Shown here piece after piece: positions 12,207-22,700 of a stretch of DNA of 64,000 nt; positions within the stretch are counted from its first letter, which is position 1; every line of letters starts with the position of its first letter. The notes beneath the pieces were generated by a model. That model had not been told where the DNA came from, made no database searches, and saw only the letters and a list, made by a program, of their open reading frames with translations. Position numbers and translations under genes: made by a program. Source of the DNA: Nematostella vectensis (lineage: Eukaryota; Cnidaria; Anthozoa; Actiniaria; Edwardsiidae); assembly GCF_932526225.1 (NCBI RefSeq), contig NC_064047.1:2913501-2977500 (forward strand). Direction: 5' to 3'.

Positions 12207-13163
12207 GTATTGGGGTCTGTTACAGATACAGGGGAAGTCCAGGAAGGGAGAGGACGGAGAATTACCCTCCCCCTCCCCCCTTCCCCGTTTTGTTTTTGGA
12301 CTTCAATTTTAGATAGTGGGAGCTAAATTTCACATATTCACCTCTTACCCAGGTGGTGGTCGCACCGTGACCCCGATGCATCATGGGAGTGATTGTTTTT
12401 ACATGCGACGATGTCGGTTTATTTTTCAAGAATGACCAGGTGTGTTATTACCCGAATTTTTTCCATGTGAGAAGCGAAAATACTCTTCAAAAGATAAAAT
12501 TTCACTAATGCAATATCCTTGAAGGTCAAGACCAGGATAATTCTTTTATTTGGCGACAAACAAACACATTTATCGCAACTCCCTTTACCATTTACCATTT
12601 ACCGTCATGTTTCTCGGCATATTTTAAAATCGCAAAATTGGCTTCATAGAAATCCCAATTATTCTTGATAAAAGCTTTATTTGCTTTAATGAAAGTTTAG
12701 AAGTCACCTTGAGTCTTAGTCGATAATATTTTTCAAAGAAAACACCACTGTTCCCCATTGTATCTGCACGAATATTGCGACTCAAATCTGGCCTTTTTTT
12801 CGTTTATTTAGCTGTACTACGACATGAGGAAGCGCTTTCGAAGCAAAACAATTCTGGTTTCGTTATTTTTACGCGCGCGCTAAAAAATAGCGTCATTTCA
12901 AACGAGCGCGCGCTGTTTTGAATTTTATTTCCAATTTTGCCGTTGTTGCCGTAGAAAACCACTCCCATTATTGCCGTTATTGCTTTGTTTATCCAGAACA
13001 TTAGTTTCAACTTTGAAATGATCAAAGTTAATCTACGGCTCTGCTTTTTCGATATTTACGGAGCTCTGCACTTGACGTGGTCTAGCGGGAATGCTGACCA
13101 GGTCAGCGCCTTTTATAACGCGGGTCCTTGTTTAAAGTTAAATTTATCTACTTTGTTTGTACT

Positions 13164-13251
13164 GTGGAGCCAGCATGAGGCATCAATAGCCACAGTTTGC
13201 CCTTTTAATTCTTTGATATTAATTTTGGGGCAGCAAATCATTGATCCCCAT
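13164..13251 (-). pseudogene. broken first exon of an XPG/RAD2-family (EXO1-like) nuclease
   Basis: On the minus strand an ATG opens MGINDLLP and then hits a frameshift. The next frame reads KINIKELKGQTVAIDASCWL plus H. These are the two halves of the XPG N-domain start: members begin MGI..LL and continue with a K-GQ-VA(I/V)D-(S/Y)CWLH block. The intervening residues are missing, consistent with a small out-of-frame deletion. Nothing recognisable follows WLH. A dead fragment in the 3' intron of SUPT3H; a functional copy is presumably elsewhere. The family call rests on the short motif only. Confidence 0.6.
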
Positions 13252-13639
13252 TGCACAAAGCGCGAGTGATTCCGCGGAGACCTTGCTCGGACGAGTGCGC
13301 TCGGCAAACACGGTGCGACCACCACCTGCCCCTAACCATGCGTTTTATTTATTAGTGTCACCCTCCCACCCTCCGTTCGGGATTATTTTGGTTTTGATGC
13401 TGGAGTTAAGGGTTTGAAATAGCAAATTAAAAAAAAAACAAGTAGTATAATAGGGCCTAAATTGGGGCTGATTGGTCGTGTTCTGTAATCCAGAGTTCCG
13501 CCTCGACTGTAGTCGAAACAAGTGCCGACTGCATCCAGCCTTGGCACATCAGAGAGGCGGTACGACGGTACAATCACTATATGGGACCCATGGCCCCTTA
13601 TTCGGTAGGTATCCAAAAGTTGTAATGTTGCGATGTGGA

Positions 13640-14172
13640 GCTCGTGATGGTCATACCTCGCTATTGTGTCACGCCAGTGTCGATCATACCTCGCTATTGT
13701 GTCACGCCAGTGTTGATCATACCTCGCTATTGTGTCACGCCAGTGTTGATCATACCTCGCTATTGTGTCACGCCAGTGTTGATCATACCTCGCTATTGTG
13801 TCACGCCAGTGTTGATCATACCTCGCTATTGTGTCACGCCAGTGTTGATCATAACTCGCTATTGTGTCACGCCAGTGTCGATCATACCTCGCTATTGTGT
13901 CACGCCAGTGTTGATCATACCTCGCTATTGTGTCACGCCAGTGTTGATCATACCTCGCTATTGTGTCACGCCAGTGTTGATCATACCTCACTGTTGTGTC
14001 ACGCCAGTGTTGATCATACCTCGCTATTGTGTCACGCCAGTGTTGATCATACCTCACTGTTGTGTCACGCCAGTGTTGATCATACCTCGCTATTTTGTCA
14101 CGCACGCCGGTTATGATCATACCTCACTATTTTGTCACGCCAGTATTGAATTACCTCACTATTGTGACACGC
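13640..14172. repeat. 33-bp minisatellite, about 15 copies
   Basis: The unit tgatcatacctcgctattgt plus gtcacgccagtgt is highly uniform, with degenerate copies at the right end. As 33 is a multiple of three, long ORFs appear on both strands (e.g. CHASVDHTSLL on +, RYDQHWRDTIA on -). These are repeat artefacts. Confidence 0.95.
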
Positions 14173-15335
14173 AAGGTGAAAACGTTAAGTAGCCAGTAAG
14201 GGTACATACATACATACGTCGAACCGAACATGTACCTGATTCAGTCGAACCTCTTGTTATGAAACTATTGCAACCTTCCCTTTTAGCTTAAAAACAAACG
14301 CCGTAGTAATTGCGGTAAAAACGTATCAGTCAGCCGCGAATCAGTTCGAGTGGGGTTAATAGGAATCAAGTTCGAGTCGCCGAGTCGAGTCGTGTGTGGC
14401 TCAGCGGCATACGTCGTAGTATACTTGACCCGAATGACATGACGGAAAAACCTGGAAAACGCGCAATTCCAAACAGAGAGAGGAGACACAATTTCTCACA
14501 ATGGCTATAGGTTCTGATTTTTAAAACACAAATAACGTAAGGCCGAAGTGCACATAACCTGATTTGGCTTTTTAAGATAATTTGTCCTTGATCATCCTTG
14601 CGCTATGTATGAGCTCAAGGACGAAAAGCTCAAATTTCAATGACACTTTACAAAGAAGTCGCATCAATTTAAAAAAGTCGCACTTGATATTTTGATTGCC
14701 ATAAGTTACGAAGCACTCAAAAAAGTTTTCCGCCTTATTCTATGTGAAATGGGCTTATTTAAAGCGTCATGTCATGTTTTTCCGTCATGTCGACCCGAAT
14801 AAGATAAATATATTATGTACGTGCAAGCTCCACAAAGTATGAATTGATTACTTTAAAAGTATTACCTCCTGGGAAATAGGGTCTACGTTAATGCCGCCAC
14901 TGGAAATAGCTCGACTCAGACACGCACCAGTTATCAAATTGATTCGGTTCAAGTTCGGTTCGTAAACGATCCTGAAAACGACGCTAGACCCCGTGTGATC
15001 CTCTCAACTTCTTTGTTTGTATGTGTTTATATAAACTATAAATATATTCTATTCGCCAGAGTGTAGCGAAAGAAAATAGAAAAATCATTTTTCTCTAGGG
15101 TGCGTTTCCCTTGCTAGGTCACAGTTGTTTGTATAATGCGTGGAAGGAGTCTTTTTGAGATTAACGTGTTAGTTAATATTTTCATAGTTTGTAAAGAACG
15201 TCCCTCCTCTAATTAACGCCTCCTATCTATTGAACGCCCCTCCCTTCTGACCATCGAAATTTAATAAACGCCCCGGGCGTTTATTAGATCTTCACGGTAC
15301 TAACATTTTTAACATCTGTACTTTCTTCTTTGTAG

Positions 15336-15380
15336 CCCTTCTTCAAACCAACAGCCGCTCATCGAACAATGTGCTGCTAG
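15336..15380 (+). CDS. possible terminal exon of SUPT3H
   Basis: A pyrimidine-rich acceptor (ttcttctttgtag) is followed by a phase-0 reading of 14 residues, PFFKPTAAHRTMCC, and a stop. The preceding SUPT3H exon ends in phase 0, so the join is legal. Vertebrate SUPT3H also ends in a short Pro-Phe...Cys tail, but the resemblance is weak and an intervening exon may be missing. Read-through of the 12206 donor is the alternative. Confidence 0.3.
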   Translation, partial: PFFKPTAAHRTMCC

Positions 15381-16103
15381 CACGTGATCTTACACGCCTG
15401 TGACGTTACAAGGTACTCCTGGTAACACGTAACCTAACACCTGTGACGTCAAATGTACTTCTGCACACACGTGGCCTAACGCCTGTGACGTCACATAGCA
15501 CGTGACCCAACACGCCTTTGACATTCGTATGACGATGAAATATTGGTTGGTTCTTCTGTTAGGAAGAGTTGAGAGAATTGTACAGAAGTTGTGCATTTAA
15601 ATTTTGTAAATATGTTATAAAAATGTAATGAACGACTGCTTAGCTCTTGTACATTATTCGTTTCCGCTCCCCCCCCCCCCCCCCCCCCCCACTCCCTCTA
15701 ACCCTTAACAGCAAGCATTAAACAATCTATGGATAATGATAAGACTTCGAAATGAGGAAAAAGAATGCCTGCCCTCAGAGGGAGGAAAGAGACATACTCA
15801 AAAGCTTTATTCTTTATGCACCCCCATCTCTGACCGCTCTACCCAAGAGACACCTTTCTACATAGCTTTACTGAAAAGACAACACCTCCGCTCAAGGGAA
15901 ACATTTAATTATGGTACACTTATTTTTGTTGTCACAAAATTTCCTTTCCTTTTGAATCGAAATTCTATCCTTTCTCAATATCTTTGACTGTGCCACCCCT
16001 CCCCTCCCCTCAGCAAATTCTGTAAACGCGCAGAAAAAGCGTTTTCTTATTAATTTTTAATAAAAGAGGTTCTTGATAAGTCCATTTACTTGTGTAACAA
16101 AAC
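15381..16103. other. intergenic region with CRE-bearing repeats and a 22-C run
   Basis: About three or four degenerate ~42-bp repeats (15385-15535) contain cctgtgacgtca motifs; two are perfect palindromic CRE octamers tgacgtca at 15444 and 15485. A run of about 22 C lies at 15669-15690. No gene was recognised. Confidence 0.6.
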
Positions 16104-16109
16104 TTTATT
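16104..16109 (-). terminator. poly(A) signal AATAAA
   Basis: Minus-strand AATAAA about 146 nt downstream of the secreted-protein stop codon at 16255. Confidence 0.55.
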
Positions 16110-16254
16110 AAGTCCCAAGAATTCATTCTTTGCAATTATCGATGCAAACGTTTGGAAAAAATAATTCACAGTCATTTCATAGTAAGCTCGCTGCCCCGCC
16201 TATTGTCCAAGATGATTATCACCACTTTCACAGGTCTGACCCAGTTGGAATATC

Positions 16255-18017
16255 TTACATGAACCAGCCGAACACCATAGCACAGGTCTGACCCGAGTTG
16301 TTAACCGAGTCAATGTTGGTTAAATCTTCGCCTGACCACAAACGAAGCTCCTCTCTAGCGGCAACGAACACTGGCTTGTCAAACCTGCTGAATACTAACG
16401 CCTGTGACTGGGAATCAAAGCCATCTAGCTTGTACCATTTGGCGGGAGAGGGCGATCCTCCTTCCTCGAAGTCATGAGGGCAGGGGAACACTATCTTGTT
16501 GTTGCTCTTAGTGACCACGGTGTTAAGGTCCCTGCCGTCATTGGCTCGGCTCGGATGAGTGACAGCGCAACCCCATTTACTGTTGTACGTTTGTGATTCC
16601 TGGGTATCGCAGGTGATGTGACCGCTGACATACGATAGCTTGATTGCGGCGATAAAGCCTTCCATTGGGGCGTTAAAGGCGCCGAATTGTCGACCTGTAG
16701 CGCTGAAACAGACGGGGTTGGCGGAGAGAGGGACCCATTTGCCTGAAATATGAGAAAACGATAAATATATCAATAGTCGTAGGGGTTTAGAAGTGGTGTT
16801 CACATTCCCCCCTTCCTAATATTGTAAAATAAAAGGAAGAGGAAATGACCAGAAGAGGCGTGCCTTTGCTCCCAATATTTTTTTATCGTGTCTCCCCTTC
16901 CCCAATATTTCGCGGCCTGCTACAGCTTTGAGACGTTGGGGAAAGACCTTGCAGGTATTTCTGGGTAAATTTCAAATGAATCTATCTGTCACAGCATGGT
17001 GAGGAGGATAATGGATTCAGGTAATGATGATGCCAAAATGCTGAACATCCATCTATTCTTTATGTGTTGCTGTTGATAATGGAATATTTTGTTCAGCTCT
17101 CCTCGAATCCTCGTATTTTCCCGCTGAATATCCATACTGCTGAATACTTCGCTATGGTTTCGCGGTCTTTTCTCTGTTATTTATCCTTTTCTGTGCGTCT
17201 TTGAATTGACACTTTTTTTGCCCCAGACAGTGACAAGTACCTGTGCTAAGACGTTTTCTGTAAATTGTCCCGTTGAGGGATTATCTTACATTTAATGATA
17301 TAATGTCAACTAGGTTCTTTGGTTTTAATCGCGCTTGCTGGAATGTTCACGAAAGAGTAACTGACCTGCCTTCTTTACTTGGAAATGGTACAAGCTGGAG
17401 ATTTTTTTTATATCTTCTAATTAATATTACGGATTAAAGAATTCTTTCTTATGTGTCATTGTTTTTTACCTACTTCTTTGCGGGAAGCATAATCTTTTTC
17501 TTTGTCGAGAATTATATTGAGACGTAACGAGGGCTGTAGGAACCGAGTTTGTTCGGCTAAATTCTGATGATGAAATGTGCCTTGTTTGCGACGCGCTCTA
17601 CGTGTTTGATAAGAAAACCCGGTCAAATTGCGTAATTAAACTACTACTTCGTGGCGCGCGAAATGTCCCTGACGCGCTAGCCGAAACGTGCGCAACTAAG
17701 AAAATTAGTCACATATTTTTTTTTTTTTTTGAAACGACTGTGCCAAGTCTCTGGATACCGTTTTTACACAGGGATGTAAACCCGTCTTCTTATTCGAGGT
17801 TTGGTATTTTGGAGCTTTCTAGAACATACTAGACATTACCTTGTGGTTTTCCCATTCCTTGCATCATTCCTTTCTGTAGCTGCTTCGCTTCCTCTTGTAG
17901 CATTCGTCTCAAAAATGCTTTTTGGCTCTTTGAAAACTGTAAGCTGCAGCAGTCGGCAGCAAACACCGAGTTCACGAACGCGCAAACAACCACTAAAGAA
18001 AGAAAGATCTTCATCAT
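16255..18017 (-). CDS. small secreted protein of unknown function (two exons)
   Basis: Exon 1 18017-17840 and exon 2 16742-16255 join in phase 1 (GKPQ|GKWVPL) to give 221 residues. The start MMKIFLSLVVVCAFVNSVFA is a clear signal peptide, followed by ADCC. A Gln/Met-rich segment with heptad character (FLRRMLQEEAKQLQKGMMQG) comes next, then a compact domain in exon 2 with Cys residues, KWGCAVTHPSR, KWYKLDGF and a C-terminal EELRLWSGEDLTNIDSVNNS...CAMVFGWFM. The E-LR-W-GEDL...D-SG-TC-V-F pattern feels familiar from uncharacterised secreted proteins of marine invertebrates, but I cannot name the family. Secretion is well supported; function is not. A TATA box and a poly(A) signal bracket it. Confidence 0.8.
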
Positions 18018-18087
18018 GCTTGTCTTTCTCTGTCCCTCTCAGGCAGCAAGCTTGTACCAAGTGAGGAGAGGCGTTGACTGGCAGGGG

Positions 18088-18094
18088 TTTTATA
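18088..18094 (-). promoter_or_regulatory. TATA box of the secreted-protein gene
   Basis: Minus-strand TATAAAA lies about 70 nt upstream of the start ATG, the right place for a TATA-driven transcript with a short leader. Confidence 0.55.
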
Positions 18095-19704
18095 GGCTAG
18101 GGTTGCTTGACAGACATGAGACCAGGGCGTGGTTATATTCCATGGATTTGTCTGGAATAGTGTCTTAAGCCTTTTATCTCACAAAAAGATAATGCTGATC
18201 TTCTCAAGATTATTTTAGATTTGATAACTGACAGTAGAGAGAAATAAACTGATTTTTTTTTCTGTTTGGTATTTCAAGCGGCTAATTGGGTTGCTCGATT
18301 TCGTTCTTCTTCGGAGGTGGACTATACTTTGGGGATAGTGTTCTTGAATTTGATTTATCTTAGCAGGGCTCAATGGTATAAAAATTGGCCATCTGCACAT
18401 TATCATCACTTCTTTGTCAAGGAAGAAGCCATGATACTCACCAGAGAAACATGATTTTGCACGACTGTTGAGTCTCGCGGTTCGCTTCATGAGCCTAAAA
18501 TTTCAGACGCAAGCAAATTGACTAGAACACTGCACTTATTCTTAAGCTTGGGACCTTGTTTTTATTAGGGAAAGTGATGCTAATGATATTAAAAATCGTA
18601 GATTATGGGATATGAGTGCCGTAGCAGGGGGTGGCACGTGCCCCAAATATTTTGCTATTTTCTGGATTGTGACCCCCCCCCCCCCCCCCCAATATTTCGA
18701 GGTCTGCTACGGCACTGGATGTGAGTTATTATGGGCAGAAGTTGAGTTCTGTATAAACAGTGATGACCTTTGTGTTCGCTACACCCCGCCCCCTCCATCT
18801 CTAAAAATGTCTTTGGACTGTCCACTCAACCCCATTACCTTTTAAGGAGAGCTGTTATTGTAATGATTTGTATACACTTTGTCAGTCCCTCAGTTCCTTT
18901 ATCTGTTTCAATGTATCTGTTTGATACAACTTCTATCACCGCTTTAGAGGCATAATAGGCAGGGTGATGTTTATTCGTATCGGGGCGTAAGGGTGTTGTT
19001 ATCCGGTGACGAAAGACAGAAACATCACTAGGAAGGGCCAGGAAGGGATTTAAAGGGATATGACTCCATCGTAAACCAAATATCATTTAGACCACAATTG
19101 TCTTGAGCAAAGCACGTGCCTAGCCTGGGCCCAGTAAAGCCCTCATCGCACATGATCCACGAGGTTTAGGGGGCGCGGTACCCCCTCCCATCCCCTCTTG
19201 GCAATTTTAGAAGACATGTATGACAGCTCAATTCCACCGGTAAAAATAGGAAATTAGATAAAAAATGAACGAGAAATTTATTAAAATAGGAGCTAGATAG
19301 CTACCCAATCATAGATCCATCCATGTATTTAAGAAATTTTCTTTCCACTTCATACCGTATACATATTGAACTCCGTAAAACAGGGCCTGCACTGGGGACA
19401 TTTCCCCCCCCCCCTCCCCCCCCCAATATCTACAAACATGACAAGGGAATTACCAGAAGGGGCTCCCCTTAATATTTTCTTAATGTTTCTGTATTGTACC
19501 CCCCCCCCCCCCCCCCCCCTCTTACGTGGCCTGCTACGGATCTGTAAAGTTTTAAAAAACTCCACGTTGTGGGTTACCTGTGTGCCTAAACTACCGCTGA
19601 CCATCGAAACTTTGTTGTTGAGTCGAAGAGGGGAAAAAAAGAACGAAAACTCAAACTAATTCAAATACACTAAAACCTGTGCGATTGAACTAGCTAATTC
19701 TGCG
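18095..19704. other. intergenic region with C-rich MITE copies
   Basis: No gene recognised. It holds the MITE at 18615-18716 and a related C-rich copy at about 19381-19545 that again has long C runs around AATAT motifs and ends in cctgctacgg. The 5' end of the D-serine dehydratase-like gene follows. Confidence 0.5.
18615..18716. mobile_element. 102-bp MITE with agtgccgtagcag ends
   Basis: Perfect 13-bp terminal inverted repeats agtgccgtagcag enclose AATATT motifs and an 18-C run. Flanks ggatatga and ggatgtga could be a decayed 8-bp target duplication. Related C-rich copies lie at about 16838-16925 and 19381-19545. Confidence 0.6.
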
Positions 19705-22700
19705 ATGTTTGGCGAAATCGGCAAGCAGATCTCTAAGCTAACCACTCCAGTGCTGCTTGTAGATTTGTGCAGATTTGAACGAAACATAAGGAAGTTGATG
19801 AAAACGCTAGAAAACAGTGGTGTGAGGGCCCGACCACATGCAAAGGCGCACAAATGCCCTGCAATCGCTCATATACAGGTAGGCAAGAGGGAATTAACGC
19901 TTAAAAGTATTGTTTGCGATAGAAACAATAGGCTTTTGTCTGTTAGTATGCGAAACCTCAACATTCTTGTCATTTTACATGCTAGAAACCTCATTCAACC
20001 ATTCTCATGTCAATCTATTTCCATGCCGGTAATAACATCTCTGTTTCATTTTCGTACATTAAAAGCAATCTATTTATGCAACTCTTATCTCCAACAGATT
20101 TCTCATGGGGCTAATGGTGTCTGCTGTCAAAAACTTTCCGAAGCTGAGAGCATGGTAAGAGTTTACACTCCAGAGCTCTGGCTAGGAAATTTTGTTTGTT
20201 TGCTTTTCTTTTTTTTTTATTGTTTGCTTTTGTTTTTTTTGTTTTTTTTTTTTAGAAGGGGGGGCAACATTCCTTGCTTTGCTGGGGGGAGGGGGCAGGC
20301 CCCAGTTTCTTTCATGTGTTTTTTGTTAAATTCTAGCTCTACTTGGAGTGGTGGTAGTGTTGATGTTGATGGTGATGATGATGGTGGTGATAATGATGGT
20401 TGTGGTGGTGGTGATGGTGATGGTGGAAGAGGTGGTGGTGATGATGATGATGGAGATGGTGATGGTGATGGTGATGGTGATGATGATGATGGTGATGGTG
20501 ATGGTGGTGATGATGATGATGGAGATGGTGATGGTGATGGTGATGGTGATGGTGATGGTGATGGTGATGGTGATGGTGATGGTGATGGTGATGGTGATGG
20601 TGATGGTGATGGTGATGGTGATGGTGGTGATGATGATGATGGAGATGGTGATGATGGTGATGATGATGATGAAGATGGTGATGGTGATGGTGATGGTGGT
20701 GATGATGATGATGGAGATGGTGATGGTGGTGATGATGATGATGGAGATGGTGATGGTGATGGTGATGGTGATGGTGGTGATGATGATGATGGTGATGGTG
20801 ATGGTGATGGTGATGGTGATGGTGATGGTGATGGTGATGGTGATGGTGATGGTGATGGTGGTGATGATGATGATGGTGATGATGATGATGGAGATGGTGA
20901 TGGTGATGGTGATGGTGATGGTGATGGTGATGGTGATGGTGATGGTGATGGTGATGGTGATGGTGGTGATGATGATGATGGTGATGGTGATGGTGGTGAT
21001 GATGATGATGATGATGGTGATGGTGATGGTGGTGATGATGATGATGGAGATGGTGGTGGTGATGGTGATGGTGATACAATGGGGGTGATGGTGATTGTGA
21101 TGGTGATGTTGATGGTTGTGGTGGTGGTGATGGTGGTGATGATGATGGTTGTGGTGGTGGTGATGGTGATGGTGATGGTGATGGTGATGGTGATGGTGAT
21201 GGTGATGGTGATGGTGATGGTGATGGTGATGGTGATGGTGATGGTGATGGTGATACAATGGGGGTGATGGTGATTTTGATTGTGGTAATGGTGATGGTTG
21301 TGGTGGTGGTGATGGTGATGGTGGTTATGATGATGGTTGTGGTGGTGATGGTGATGATGGTTGTGGTGGTGATGGTGATGATGATAGTGGTGATGGTGGA
21401 AGTGGTGGTGGTGATGGTAGTGATGGTGATGATGATGATGGAGATGGAGATGGTGGTGGTGGTGGTGATGGTGATGGTGATTGTGGTGATGGTGATATTG
21501 ATTGTTGTGGTGGTGGTGATGATGATGGTTGTGGTGGTGGTGATGATGATAGTGGTGGTGATGGTGGTGGTGGTGGTGATGGTGGTAGTGATGATGGTTG
21601 TGGTAGTGGTGGTGGTGATGGTTGTGGTTGTGGCGGTGGCCGTGGCGATGGCAATGATGGTGGTGGTGATGGTGGTGGGTAGGTGTTAGGTGCCCATTTC
21701 TTTTATATGTTCTTTGTCAAATTCTAGATCCACTAGGCTCTACAGAGCTAGTTCTGCCAGCTATGGCCCTGAAACTACAGAATTCTGACACAAACGTTTT
21801 GAATTCCACTATCATTTGTAATGGGCATTGTTAGGGTTCAAGCTTCAAACACTGTTTTCAAGTAGGGACTGGTCTGGTCCCTCCAACTTTGAATCTGAGG
21901 TATTTAGCTCAATCCTGATGTAGCTTGTGATCTCTTATTCTCAGGTTGTATCAGGTGTCAGGGATGTGCTGATATCTAATGAGGTGGGTCTATTTTCTAA
22001 ATCTTCCAAGAATATTGTGGTTGCTATGTATTTTATTTTTTAGTAGTGCATGCTGTTGCAATAGATGTTGGTAGATTTTTAATAAGGGACCTTACGATTT
22101 ACAAAGGCAGAGAGACAATGACAGCTCACACGCAAGATTTCAGTTGGAATGTATGATAGGTACCTTGATTTCCACATGAAAAGGGTGCATTATGTGGTAC
22201 ATCCCTCCCTCTAGGTTATTGGAGAATCCAAGCTTCTTCGCTTAGCCTCCCTTGCAAAACAAGCAAAAGTATCAGTGTGTGTAGATGATGCACAGAATGT
22301 AGAAGAAATGTCCAAAGTTGCCAGTATCATGGGTGCTACTATAGATGTGATTATTGAGGTGAATGTTGGTCAGGAACGCTGTGGTGTAGAACCTGGGGAG
22401 CAAGTGGTTCAACTTGCAAAACATATATTGGCACTGCCTAATTTGAACTTCAAGGGGATACAGACTTATCAGGGGTGAGTAATGAGTTAGTAGATTACCC
22501 GGGGGTGATCTTTGGTAAAATCAATGTTAACCCTAAGGGATAGCAGTTTGGGTGTGGTCAACAGAAATTCTTACCCCTTAGAGATACCAAATTGGGTGTT
22601 GAAGAAGGAATTGTTAACCCTAAAAGATAGCAGGATCGGAAAAAGCTGTTAAACAACCCCTAAGGAATAGCAGCTTGTAGAATTGTATACCCTAAGAGAT

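Noticed and set aside
13383-14192. Long repetitive ORFs on both strands (245, 214 and 185 codons)
   Set aside because: Products of the 33-bp tandem array; no unique domain outside the repeat.
20326-21689. Poly-Asp-Gly, poly-His and poly-Met-Val ORFs
   Set aside because: Generated by the GAT/GGT satellite inside an intron bounded by good splice sites of the D-serine dehydratase-like gene.
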